Source: S015-6 sp964479535
GTDB taxonomy: Bacteria; Desulfobacterota; DSWW01
DNA: 64,000 bases
Reading direction: 5' to 3'
Assembly (NCBI GenBank): GCA_964479535.1
Contig: CAYZMM010000029.1
Coordinates: 7,634-71,633, forward strand
Shown here in pieces: positions 17,387 through 25,970 of the stretch. The translations under genes were made by a program, and so were the position numbers. The notes under the pieces were generated by a model. The model was not told where the DNA came from. It saw nothing but the letters and a program-made list of their open reading frames with translations, and ran no database searches. Position 1 is the stretch's first letter. Each line of letters opens with the position of its first letter.

Positions 17387-18442
17387 ATGGAGCGTCTGGT
17401 GGCGCGCAAAGCAGCGGCGAAGAAGCAGGCCGAAACGAAACCCGCCACAGCGGATCTCGAGGCCCTGTTCGACCCTCGGCAGACCCCCACGTGGGACGTG
17501 GTCGAACGGGCCCGTCTCGTTCGTCGGGAAGGGTTCGGCCGTCGAGTCCATCTCTGCAACATCCTGAATGCGAAGTCGGGCGCCTGCACCGAGAACTGTG
17601 CCTTCTGCAGCCAGAGCATCCACCACCGGTCGGAGGTCTCGGTCTACCCCCTCGTGACGATCCGGGAGGCCCTTCGAGCCGCTCAAGAGGCCGAAAGATT
17701 CGGCGCGAGGTGCTTCAGCCTGGTGACGAGCGGCCGGTCTCTGACAGGAAAGCGGGAGCGGCAGAGGCTGCTCAGAATCATCGAGGCCGTACGCTCCCGA
17801 ACCCGCCTGGAAGTGGCCTGCTCCGTCGGCCTGGAGACAGCCGGTTATCTGCGAGACCTTCGTTCCGCAGGCCTCGACACGTTTCATCACAACCTGGAAA
17901 CGGCATCGAGCCACTACCACAAGATCTGCACCACCCATGCCTACGAGGAGCGCGTTCGAACGGCGCAGGCCGCAAAAGAGATCGGCCTCACCCTGTGCTC
18001 CGGCGGCATCTTCGGTATGGGGGAGTCCCCGGCGCAAAGGGCCGAGTTCGCCCTGACCCTCCGACAGCTCGGCGCGGATCGAATCCCGGTCAACTTCCTG
18101 AACCCGCTCCCCGGAACGGCCATGGAGGAAAGTCGCAGGCTCACACCTCTGGAGGCCCTTCACATCATCGCCGCCCTTCGCGTGGCGCTGCCGGGGCAGG
18201 AGATCCTCGTGTGCGGAGGCCGGGAGGTCACCTTGCGCAGCCTTCAACCGCTGGTGTTCAACGCGGGCGCCAACGGCATCATGACCGGGAGGTACCTGAC
18301 CACATCGGGTCAAGGGGTCGAGGCGGACCGGCAGATGCTCGATGATCTGGAACTCGACCTCGTTCCTGTGGGCCGGTCATACGAAGTCGAAAACGAAACA
18401 GGCGGGAAGGATGAACGAGACCATGATGCCCAAGACGGATGA
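17387..18442 (+). CDS. bioB: Biotin synthase (radical SAM)
   Basis: 351 residues from the ATG at 17387. Upstream in-frame start codons overlap the operator and are less likely; a GTG at 17399 with GGAG upstream is another option. The radical-SAM Cys motif is CTENCAFCSQS, and NILNAKSGAC, FHHNLETAS, CSGGIFGMGE and VNFLNPLPGTAME are BioB hallmarks. The enzyme inserts sulfur into dethiobiotin. It is the first gene of a bioB-F-A-D operon, overlapping bioF by 32 bases. Confidence 0.93.
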   Translation: MERLVARKAAAKKQAETKPATADLEALFDPRQTPTWDVVERARLVRREGFGRRVHLCNILNAKSGACTENCAFCSQSIHHRSEVSVYPLVTIREALRAAQEAERFGARCFSLVTSGRSLTGKRERQRLLRIIEAVRSRTRLEVACSVGLETAGYLRDLRSAGLDTFHHNLETASSHYHKICTTHAYEERVRTAQAAKEIGLTLCSGGIFGMGESPAQRAEFALTLRQLGADRIPVNFLNPLPGTAMEESRRLTPLEALHIIAALRVALPGQEILVCGGREVTLRSLQPLVFNAGANGIMTGRYLTTSGQGVEADRQMLDDLELDLVPVGRSYEVENETGGKDERDHDAQDG

Positions 18443-19658
18443 GCACCCGGGGAGAAGCACCGACGGACCGTATTCCCTGATCGAGAACCGCCTGGAGAGG
18501 CTCAGGAGCGAGGATCGCTATCGGTTTCTTCGACGCGTCGAGACCGCACAGGAGGCCCGCATCGCCCTCGACGGAAGGTCGGTATTGCTCTTCTGCTCGA
18601 ACAACTACCTCGGACTGGCCAATCACCCGGATCTCAGGGCGGCGGCCCATGAGGCGGTGGACCGTTTCGGCTGTGGCTCCGGTGCATCACGGCTCATTTC
18701 GGGGAACATGCACCTGCACGAGGAGCTGGAGGAGCGGCTCGCGCGCTTCAAGCGGTATCCGGCCTGCATTCTCTTCGGCAGCGGCTATGCGGCCAACGTA
18801 GGCATCCTCTCCTCCCTCATGGAGGCGGGAGACGTCATCTTCAGTGACGCCCTGAACCACGCGAGCATCATCGACGGCTGCCGGCTGAGCCGAGCGGATG
18901 TGAAGATCTACCGTCATCGGGACGCAGACCATCTCGCCTCCCTCATGCAGGACGCAGGGGCATACAGAAAGAGACTGATCGTAACCGACACGCTCTTCAG
19001 CATGGACGGCGACCTGGCCCCCCTGCCGGACCTCGTCCGGCTGGCCCGCCGCCACGACAGCCTGCTCATGATCGACGAAGCCCACGCCGTAGGCGTCATG
19101 GGACGAAACGGGCGGGGCGCCGCCGAGCACTTCGCCCTCGATGAGTCCGCAGACATCTCGGTGGGAACGCTCGGGAAGGCCCTGGGAAGCTTCGGCGCCT
19201 TTGCCGTGTGCCGGCCCGAGATCCGGGAGTTCCTGGTCAATCACGCCCGGAGTCTGATCTATTCGACCAGCCTGCCCCCGCCGGTCATGGCCGCGGCGAT
19301 CAGGGCCCTGGGGATCCTGGAAGAGGAGCCCGCGCGAAGGGCGCGGCTGGCGGCGAACGCCCGTCAGCTGGCAACGGGCATTCGGGCGCTCGGGTTTTCC
19401 GTTCCGGAACCGGTGACGCCGATCCAGTCGGTGGTCATGGGCGAAGAGGCGAAGGCGATGAGCCTTTGTGAACATTTGCTACGACGCGGGATCTATGCGC
19501 AGGGGATACGCCCCCCCACCGTACCGCCGGAGACATCCCGCATCCGATTCTCGCTCATGGCAACGCACACGGACGAAGACATCCGCGAGGCGCTGGATGG
19601 CCTGTCCGACTCCCTTGCAGCCATGGGCTCACCGAGCCTGCTCCGTACCGGACAGTAG
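18411..19658 (+). CDS. bioF: 8-amino-7-oxononanoate synthase
   Basis: 415 residues from the ATG at 18411, inside the end of bioB, with GGGAAGG upstream. This PLP alpha-oxoamine synthase shows SNNYLGLANHPDL, GSGASRLISGNM, DALNHASIIDG, DEAHAVGVMGRNGRG and the PLP-lysine region SVGTLGKALGSFGAF. It condenses pimeloyl-thioester with alanine in biotin synthesis. The next gene, bioA, begins 14 bases after its stop. Confidence 0.9.
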   Translation: MNETMMPKTDEHPGRSTDGPYSLIENRLERLRSEDRYRFLRRVETAQEARIALDGRSVLLFCSNNYLGLANHPDLRAAAHEAVDRFGCGSGASRLISGNMHLHEELEERLARFKRYPACILFGSGYAANVGILSSLMEAGDVIFSDALNHASIIDGCRLSRADVKIYRHRDADHLASLMQDAGAYRKRLIVTDTLFSMDGDLAPLPDLVRLARRHDSLLMIDEAHAVGVMGRNGRGAAEHFALDESADISVGTLGKALGSFGAFAVCRPEIREFLVNHARSLIYSTSLPPPVMAAAIRALGILEEEPARRARLAANARQLATGIRALGFSVPEPVTPIQSVVMGEEAKAMSLCEHLLRRGIYAQGIRPPTVPPETSRIRFSLMATHTDEDIREALDGLSDSLAAMGSPSLLRTGQ

Positions 19659-19672
19659 AAAGAGGATCTTCC

Positions 19673-21073
19673 ATGGCAACGACGAGAGACGATGGCCTGC
19701 CGCTGCCGGCAGACGAGATTCACGCCCTGGTCAAGGCGGATCACACCCATGTGTGGCACCCCTTCACCCCCATGCAGGAGTGGTACGACCAGCCCTGCAT
19801 GATCGTAGCCGCAGGCGAAGGCGCTTATGTGATCGATGCGGAGGGCAACCGGTACCTCGACGGCATCAGCTCCCTCTGGGTAAACGTGCACGGTCACCGA
19901 CGCAGGGAGATCGACGACGCGGTCCGGGGCCAGCTGGACCGTATCGCGCACTCCACCCTGCTCGGGTCGTGCAACATCCCCGCCATCCAGCTTGCGGAGA
20001 AGATCGCCCGGCTGGCACCCGAGGGACTCACCCGGGTCTTCTACTCGGACAACGGATCCACTGCCGTGGAGGTTGCCCTGAAGATCGCCTTCCAGTACTG
20101 GCAGCAGCACGAGAACCCGAAGAAGCGGGAGAAGAAACAGCTGGCTTCCTTCCACAACGCCTACCATGGGGACACCCTCGGCGCAGTGAGCGTGGGCGGC
20201 ATCGACCTGTTCCACGGCAAGTACGGTCCCCTGCTCTTCCCGGTGCACAGGGTCCACTATCCGGGGTGCTACCGGTGCCACCTGAACCGCACATTTCCGG
20301 AATGCGGGATCGCCTGTCTGGAGGAACTGGAAGAGCTCTTCGAAAGAGAGGCGGACCACCTGGCGGGGCTGGTCATCGAGCCCCTGGTCCAGGGGGCCGC
20401 CGGCATGATCACGGCCCCACCCGGCCACTTGAAGGCCGTCGAAACCCTCTGCAGGAAGCACGACGTCCTCCTGATCGCCGACGAGGTGGCGGTCGGCTGG
20501 GGGCGAACGGGCAGGCTCTTCGGCGTGGATCAGGAGGACGTGCGTCCGGACCTGCTGGCGATGGCAAAGGGCCTGACCGGCGGATACCTTCCCCTTGCGG
20601 CGACCCTCGCCACCGAGAAGATCTACGAAGCGTTCCTGGGCCCCTACGAGGAGGAGAAGACCTTCTTCCACGGCCACAGCTACACAGGCAATCCGCTGGC
20701 CGCTGCGGCTGCGCTCGCATCCGTGGAGATCTTCGAGAAGGATAAGACCATGGAGATGCTGCAGCCGAAGATCCGGCACCTGACGGCGGGGCTGGAGAGG
20801 TTCTGGAATCTCGAGCACGTGGGCGATATCCGGCAACGAGGCTTCATGGTGGGCATCGAACTCGTGGAGGACACCGGAAGCAAACGTTCCTATCCGTCGA
20901 GCAAGCGGATCGCAATGAAGGTGGCCATGGAGGCACGCCGCCACGGGGTGCTGCTCCGGCCGTTGGGAGACGTGATGATTCTCATGCCCCCCTTCATCAT
21001 CACGCTCGAGGAAATCGACAGACTCCTCGATGTCACCTACACGTGCATCGAGAAGATCACACGCAACCATTGA
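19673..21073 (+). CDS. bioA: Adenosylmethionine-8-amino-7-oxononanoate aminotransferase
   Basis: 466 residues. Recognisable blocks are HVWHPFTPMQEW, SDNGSTAVEVALKIA, NAYHGDTLGAVSVGG, the Asp of LLIADEVAVGWGRTG, and the PLP-lysine in AMAKGLTGGYLPLAAT. It uses SAM as amino donor to make 7,8-diaminopelargonate. It is the third gene of the bio operon. A ribosome site AGAGGA lies eight bases before the ATG. A long palindrome separates it from bioD. Confidence 0.93.
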   Translation: MATTRDDGLPLPADEIHALVKADHTHVWHPFTPMQEWYDQPCMIVAAGEGAYVIDAEGNRYLDGISSLWVNVHGHRRREIDDAVRGQLDRIAHSTLLGSCNIPAIQLAEKIARLAPEGLTRVFYSDNGSTAVEVALKIAFQYWQQHENPKKREKKQLASFHNAYHGDTLGAVSVGGIDLFHGKYGPLLFPVHRVHYPGCYRCHLNRTFPECGIACLEELEELFEREADHLAGLVIEPLVQGAAGMITAPPGHLKAVETLCRKHDVLLIADEVAVGWGRTGRLFGVDQEDVRPDLLAMAKGLTGGYLPLAATLATEKIYEAFLGPYEEEKTFFHGHSYTGNPLAAAAALASVEIFEKDKTMEMLQPKIRHLTAGLERFWNLEHVGDIRQRGFMVGIELVEDTGSKRSYPSSKRIAMKVAMEARRHGVLLRPLGDVMILMPPFIITLEEIDRLLDVTYTCIEKITRNH

Positions 21074-21102
21074 AAGCCATGCGGACGTCTCCGACGCCGC
21101 TT

Positions 21103-21216
21103 GCGTTCTGTGCTGTTACGGGTTTCGTCTCCGATTTGCTTCGGCTCCGTCTCTCCCTCCCCCTACAAAGTCGCCCGGCGCAAATCTCCGACGAAACCCG
21201 TAACAGCACAGAACGC
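21103..21216. repeat. Long palindromic element between bioA and bioD
   Basis: 36-base arms (21103-21138 and 21181-21216) are perfectly complementary over their outer 27 bases and nearly so inside, around a 42-base centre. The right arm plus centre (21163-21214, reversed) matches the repeat at 6487-6538, including CGGAGATTTGCGC and GGGCGACTTTGTAG. No open frame fits. It looks like a MITE- or REP-type element inserted within an operon. Confidence 0.8.
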
Positions 21217-21295
21217 TCCCCCGAACACAGCTTCCCGGGGATCGCATGAGCTTCTCACATAAAACACCTGACGGTTGAATGCAGAGGGATTCGTG

Positions 21296-22072
21296 ATGAT
21301 CGACGCGCGCACAAGCAGAGAGAAGAGGACGATTCGGACCGAGCGTAGAGGACTGTTCGTCACCGGGACGGATACGGGCGTGGGCAAGACCTTCGTTGCG
21401 GCGGGGCTGGCTCGTTGCTTGAAAGACCGTGGAATCTCCACCGGCGTGCTCAAGCCGGCAGAGACCGGCTGCGTCCTGCGCAGGGGAAGACGCATCCCCG
21501 GCGACGGAGCCTTTCTCAAGCACATGGCCGGCGCAAGGGAACCGATCGAGGAAATCGTGCCCTACCGGCTCGCCGCGCCCCTGTCCCCCCAGGTCGCGGC
21601 CGAGCGAGAGGGCATACGGATCCAGACCCGGCGCCTGGAGAGCGCCTTCCGGAAGATCTCGTCCCGGTACACGTGCACCCTTGTCGAAGGCGCGGGCGGC
21701 ATCCTGGTCCCGGTAACCCGGAAGACCACCATGGTGGATCTCATGAGACAGTTCAAACTGCCGGTCCTGCTGGTGAGCCGCCTCGGCCTGGGCACCCTGA
21801 ACCACACCCTCCTCACCCTCTTCTACCTGGCCCAGCACCGGCTGCCGGTGGCGGGCATCGTCATGAACGACCCGGACGGAAGCCGGGATCTCTCTGCGCG
21901 ATCCAACCCCGAGACCCTGGAACAGTGGACTTCGGTCCCGATTCTAGGCAAGATCCCTTTTCAAAAAGGGATCCGGATGACACGGCCATTCGGCGATGAA
22001 ATCGCCCGGAGGGTGAACACCTTCGTAGAAATGGACGCGATCGTCAGCCGATTCATCCTCCGAGAGCCTTGA
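21296..22072 (+). CDS. bioD: Dethiobiotin synthetase
   Basis: 258 residues from the ATG at 21296 (AGAGGG upstream). GLFVTGTDTGVGKTFVAAGLA is the P-loop start, KPAETGC the second substrate motif, VEGAGGILVPV the third, and MNDPDGS lies late. It forms the ureido ring of dethiobiotin using ATP and CO2. It is the last gene of the operon, placed about 80 bases after the palindrome. No bioC, bioH or bioW is visible, so the pimeloyl precursor route must be encoded elsewhere. Confidence 0.92.
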   Translation: MIDARTSREKRTIRTERRGLFVTGTDTGVGKTFVAAGLARCLKDRGISTGVLKPAETGCVLRRGRRIPGDGAFLKHMAGAREPIEEIVPYRLAAPLSPQVAAEREGIRIQTRRLESAFRKISSRYTCTLVEGAGGILVPVTRKTTMVDLMRQFKLPVLLVSRLGLGTLNHTLLTLFYLAQHRLPVAGIVMNDPDGSRDLSARSNPETLEQWTSVPILGKIPFQKGIRMTRPFGDEIARRVNTFVEMDAIVSRFILREP

Positions 22073-22173
22073 CCGGCAGGCCCGGCAAGGAACACGCTTG
22101 ACACGACGGCCGGGATTGCATACAACTATCTCTGTATCGTATGGCAATCGATGCATCTTGGAGGAACAAGTAT

Positions 22174-22371
22174 ATGAGAACAACGTTGAACGTACCCGAC
22201 GATCTCATGCAAGAGGCCTTGCGGATCACTCGGTTTCGCTCGAAGACGGACGTGGTCATCCACTCGCTCAAAGAACTCATCCGCCGGAAACGTCTGGAGG
22301 AGCTCAAGGGGCTCAAAGGCAGGATCGACGTCGAGGTCGATTTGAAACGCTCCCGCAGGAGACGTGGATGA
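22174..22371 (+). CDS. vapB: VapB-type antitoxin
   Basis: 65 residues from the ATG at 22174, preceded by GGAGG. The sequence starts MRTTLNVPDDLMQEALRI, the ribbon-helix-helix pattern of type II VapB/DUF2191 antitoxins, and ends with a basic tail (RSRRRRG) after the toxin-binding region. Its stop overlaps the toxin start by four bases (ATGA). It would repress its own operon and neutralise VapC. Confidence 0.8.
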   Translation: MRTTLNVPDDLMQEALRITRFRSKTDVVIHSLKELIRRKRLEELKGLKGRIDVEVDLKRSRRRRG

Positions 22372-22787
22372 CAAGGTCGGAGGAGAAGGAGTCCGTCCTG
22401 GTCGTCGTGGATACTTCCGTGTGGATCGCCTATTTCAGGGGGGGAGACCCGAAGGTAGCACGCAACCTCGACGAACTGATCGACGCCGACGTTGTCTGTA
22501 TTCTGCCCCCTATCCGGCTGGAGTTGGTCCTGGGGTGCAGGAAATCCCAGCGAGCTTCCCTCGTGCAACGAATCGATGCGCTTCATTCTTCGGCCATCGT
22601 GGAAAGCACGTGGACGCTGGCGGAGGGCTTCGCCATGCAGCTCAGGGACAGGGGAGTGACCCTCGGGGGGGTGGATGCCCTCATCGCCGCGGCTGTTTCC
22701 GAAAGGCGAGCCCGCTTGTGGTCCCTTGACGGGGATTTCGATCCATTGTTCAGGGCGAAATGGATTCGCCCTTTTCGGCCGAGCTGA
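22368..22787 (+). CDS. vapC: VapC-type PIN-domain toxin
   Basis: 139 residues. PIN acidic residues are visible: Asp in VVDTSVWIAYF, Glu in PPIRLELVLGC, Asp in LGGVDALIAAA and Asp in SLDGDFDPLF. These coordinate Mg2+ for RNase activity, often on tRNA. It is translationally coupled to the antitoxin. The pair lies directly after the bio operon with no mobile element visible. Confidence 0.85.
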   Translation: MTRSEEKESVLVVVDTSVWIAYFRGGDPKVARNLDELIDADVVCILPPIRLELVLGCRKSQRASLVQRIDALHSSAIVESTWTLAEGFAMQLRDRGVTLGGVDALIAAAVSERRARLWSLDGDFDPLFRAKWIRPFRPS

Positions 22788-22868
22788 GTGGGCGCCACCT
22801 TCTTCGACACCTTTTTCGCGAACATGCACATGAAATCACCTTTCGATTTGCAGTCCAGGGGAGTCGCC

Positions 22869-23696
22869 ATGAAGGCTTTTGCCGACAAGATCAGCGTCGT
22901 AACCGGAGCCGCCTCCGGAATCGGACGGGAGCTGGCCGAGCAGCTGGCCCGCCACAGGTCCCACGTCGTGTTGACCGACATAGATGAAGCTGCACTGACC
23001 GAGATCACGGACACCATCCGAAAAGAAGGCCACAGCGCAGAGTTCGCTGTCCTGGATGTCCGGAATCCGGATGAAGTGAAGAAGGTGATCGACACGACCG
23101 TTTCCAACCATGGCCGGATCGACTACCTTTTCAACAACGCGGGCATCGGCGTGGGAGGTGAAGCCTGTGACTTCTCCTATGATGACTGGCGAAATGTGAT
23201 CGACATCAACCTTTACGGGGTGGTGAACGGGGTCTTCGCTGCCTACCCCGTCATGGTGAAGCAGGGGTTCGGACACATCGTGAACACGGCTTCCATCTAT
23301 GGGCTGATCCCCGCCGTGGGAGAGATCTCTTACGTGACGAGTAAGTACGGTGTGGTGGGCCTGTCGAATGCTCTCAGGACGGAAGGCGCTTCATTCGGCG
23401 TGAAGGTGAGCGTGCTCTGCCCCGGGTTCATCGACACGCCGCTCCTCCAGACGGCGAAGATCAACCGATACGATCGAGAGAAGTTTCTCGAACTGGTGCC
23501 CGACGCCATCCCGGTGGACAAATGCGTCCACGAGATCCTGAGGGGCGTCGAACGGAACAAGGCGATCATCCTTGTGACACCCTTTGCAAAACTCATCTGG
23601 AGGCTCCACAGGCTGAGCCCTGCGATGGTAAGGTGGTTCTTCGGCAGGACCCTCAAGAAACTACGCGCAACGCTTGACGATCAGCGCACAGCATGA
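22869..23696 (+). CDS. Short-chain dehydrogenase/reductase
   Basis: 275 residues from the ATG at 22869 with GGGGAG five bases upstream; a GTG at 22788 would add 27 unlikely residues. Cofactor motif TGAASGIGRELAEQ, NNAGIG, catalytic Ser in VNTASIYG and the YxxxK in SYVTSKYG are present. It is an NAD(P)-dependent oxidoreductase of the classical SDR group. A C-terminal stretch (LIWRLHRLSPAMVRWFFG) could be membrane-associated. Substrate unknown. Confidence 0.88.
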   Translation: MKAFADKISVVTGAASGIGRELAEQLARHRSHVVLTDIDEAALTEITDTIRKEGHSAEFAVLDVRNPDEVKKVIDTTVSNHGRIDYLFNNAGIGVGGEACDFSYDDWRNVIDINLYGVVNGVFAAYPVMVKQGFGHIVNTASIYGLIPAVGEISYVTSKYGVVGLSNALRTEGASFGVKVSVLCPGFIDTPLLQTAKINRYDREKFLELVPDAIPVDKCVHEILRGVERNKAIILVTPFAKLIWRLHRLSPAMVRWFFGRTLKKLRATLDDQRTA

Positions 23697-23703
23697 ACCC
23701 TGT

Positions 23704-23727
23704 GAAGCGAACGACATGGGTCGCTTC
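23704..23727. terminator. Weak hairpin between convergent genes
   Basis: GAAGCGA (23704-23710) can pair with TCGCTTC (23721-23727) around a 10-base loop in the 35-base gap between the convergent SDR and hydroxyacyl-CoA dehydrogenase genes. It could terminate both. No T-run follows. Confidence 0.3.
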
Positions 23728-23731
23728 GACA

Positions 23732-24673
23732 TCAGACCGGATCGAAGGCGTCGATCTCGGACAGGCGGTCGAGCATCGTCAGATAGCGCTTGTCCCGCTT
23801 GTTCAGGATCTCCGCCTCGCTCCGGCCCCCGTAATCGTAGATGCCTTTCCCGGTCTTCGCTCCCAGGTGTCCCTTCTCCACCCGCTCGGTGATCAATGGA
23901 TGGGTCATTCCCAGGCCCTTCATGATGTCGTGCACCAGATCGAGCCCCGTGAAGTCGTAGGTCTGCACGACCCCCACGATCGGAAGGCGAACGCCCAGGG
24001 TGAGCTTGACGGCCCGGTCGATCTGTTCCGGGCTGGCCCAGCCGTGTGAGAGCATCTCGAGCACGGTGCCGGCCAGCGCGTTCTGAAGGCGGTTCACGAC
24101 GAAGCCCGGCACGAATTCCTTCATCACAAGGGGCTCCTTTCCGATCCGCCTCATCAGTCCGGCGGTGAAGTCCACCGCCTCCCGCGTCGTCTCCGGACCG
24201 GGGGCCACCTCCACGAGTGGGATGATGTGGGGCGGAGCGAACCAGTGAGCGATCACCAACCGCTTCGGGTTCTTGACCTCGACGATGCTGAAGATGTCCA
24301 GGCTCGAGGTGTTGCTCGCGAGAACCGCATCCCCGGGACAGGACGCCTCCAAGCGGGAGAAGATCTCCTTCTTCACGTCCGGGACTTCCACGACCGCCTC
24401 CAGGGCGAAATCCACGTCCTTCGCCATGGCCTCGAGATCCGTCGAGGTCCGGATGCAGCCCAGGATCGGAGCCACTTCCTTCTCCGAGACGCTTCCGTAC
24501 TCGACAAGTGTCTTCAGGCCGGACTCGACACGTTCCAGGGCACGGTCGAGAGTCTCTTGATTCACGTCCACCAGGCCCACTTGGATCCCGGCACGGGCGA
24601 ATACCTGGGCGATCCCGTTCCCCATCGTCCCGGCGCCCACCACCAAAACTCTCTTGACGGCATTCGGGTCCAT
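23732..24673 (-). CDS. 3-hydroxyacyl-CoA dehydrogenase family protein
   Basis: 313 residues from the ATG at 24673 (AAGGAG upstream). The NAD motif is VLVVGAGTMGNGIAQVFA, SNTSSLDI and IAHWFAPPHIIPLVEV follow (catalytic His and Glu), and GFVVNRLQNAL opens the C-terminal domain. It oxidises a 3-hydroxyacyl-CoA or related 3-hydroxy acid. The APP in place of the usual NP after the His suggests a variant substrate. It is the last gene of the IclR-headed operon. Confidence 0.85.
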   Translation of the reverse strand: MDPNAVKRVLVVGAGTMGNGIAQVFARAGIQVGLVDVNQETLDRALERVESGLKTLVEYGSVSEKEVAPILGCIRTSTDLEAMAKDVDFALEAVVEVPDVKKEIFSRLEASCPGDAVLASNTSSLDIFSIVEVKNPKRLVIAHWFAPPHIIPLVEVAPGPETTREAVDFTAGLMRRIGKEPLVMKEFVPGFVVNRLQNALAGTVLEMLSHGWASPEQIDRAVKLTLGVRLPIVGVVQTYDFTGLDLVHDIMKGLGMTHPLITERVEKGHLGAKTGKGIYDYGGRSEAEILNKRDKRYLTMLDRLSEIDAFDPV

Positions 24674-24684
24674 CCTGTTCTCCT

Positions 24685-25953
24685 TCAGTCCCGGGTTTGC
24701 TCTTCCAACCATTTCTTGAAGATCTTCTCCTCCTCCACGTGCCGGTTCCGGATCTCCACCGGATCCATACCTTCCCCGAACTGCTTCCGATCAATGATCG
24801 TCCAGGCCGGGGCAGGCTCGCCCGGCGGGCATCCGCCTACGTGCAGACAGGAACCGCCTTCCCTCTCGATCTTCTTCTTCAGGGCCAGGCTGCAGTCGCC
24901 CATCAGGACGAGGTCCCTGCCGAACTGGATCCCCTCCGGGATCTTGTTGTGGCGGCCCAGCACGATGTGAATCCCCTTGTTCTTGTCATACTGGGCAAGA
25001 GACTTCAGCTTCGACATGGTGAATGCCAGCAGCCCCTGGCAGGTGCTGCAGGCCCTCTCGATGTGGAAATTGTACTCGGGCCAGGCGTCGAACCCCTCCA
25101 GGTAGGGTAGATACAACTTTCTGGCGACGTCTGCAATGCCGTTGCCCCGTATCTCGATTTGATCCTCACCGAAGGTGCCGAGGCCTTTTTCCCGGGCGGC
25201 CTCGAAGTAGTCCACCTTCTGGATCGGCAACCCCGCCATGCGGCAGGCCGTGGCATCGATCGCCACCATGTCCTTGCCGGCAAGGATGCAGCCCATTTCG
25301 GCAGGCGTACCCGAGTGGGGGCCGAAGCCTTCCATGGGCCGAATCATGTCCACCACCGTGAAGTCCGGCTGGACGAGATCGCCCAGGTCCATCATGGCCG
25401 CGGCAAGGTCCGTGCAGTGCATCACGTAGTGGTGAAGATCCTGCACGACTCCCTTGAGATTCTTCAGAGCACAGGTGAAGACCATGCTCACGTGAGACTT
25501 GAAGATGGGCACATTCACCAGATGATCCGCCTCGAGCAGAAAGCGGGGGAGGTCCAGGCTCTTGATGTCCGAGGTTGGGTTGGCGATCTGCTTCTTGACC
25601 AGATCCTCTTCGCTCTTGATGTCCCGGATCTCGTCCACCCCGGCCTCTTCCGCCGCGGCCTTGATCCCGCTCGACTCGAGGCACGCCACGGTGTCGCACC
25701 CGATGGCGGATGCCTCGGCCAGGATGATCCTGCCGGGATCCGCCTTCTTCAGAACGCGGATGACGGCGCGCACCACCTCGGGGCTCGTGTTCACCGAACT
25801 GTCCGGCGTGCCTTCGTGGCCTGCATTCGGCTTGACCACAACTGCGGAACCCGGCTTGATCAGGGATCGAACGCCGCCCAGATGATCGAGGGCCTCCTCG
25901 ACCATCGCCTCCGGGTCCTTCCCCTTCACGATCGACACAACCGACTTTGACAT
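24685..25953 (-). CDS. DUF362 domain-containing protein
   Basis: 422 residues from the ATG at 25953 with AGGAGG upstream. The DUF362 pattern is clear: VVVKPNAGHEGTP, LVNVPIFKSHVSMVFTCALK (cut), NLKGVVQDLHHYVMHC and ILAGKDMVAIDATACRMAG. Two Cys pairs occur in the C-terminal third (CSTCQG and GGCPPGE). The biochemical role of this family is not established. It lies between an M24 peptidase-like gene and a dehydrogenase with gaps under 20 bases, implying co-transcription. Confidence 0.85.
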   Translation of the reverse strand: MSKSVVSIVKGKDPEAMVEEALDHLGGVRSLIKPGSAVVVKPNAGHEGTPDSSVNTSPEVVRAVIRVLKKADPGRIILAEASAIGCDTVACLESSGIKAAAEEAGVDEIRDIKSEEDLVKKQIANPTSDIKSLDLPRFLLEADHLVNVPIFKSHVSMVFTCALKNLKGVVQDLHHYVMHCTDLAAAMMDLGDLVQPDFTVVDMIRPMEGFGPHSGTPAEMGCILAGKDMVAIDATACRMAGLPIQKVDYFEAAREKGLGTFGEDQIEIRGNGIADVARKLYLPYLEGFDAWPEYNFHIERACSTCQGLLAFTMSKLKSLAQYDKNKGIHIVLGRHNKIPEGIQFGRDLVLMGDCSLALKKKIEREGGSCLHVGGCPPGEPAPAWTIIDRKQFGEGMDPVEIRNRHVEEEKIFKKWLEEQTRD

Positions 25954-25970
25954 ACCGTCAACCTCCTCTT

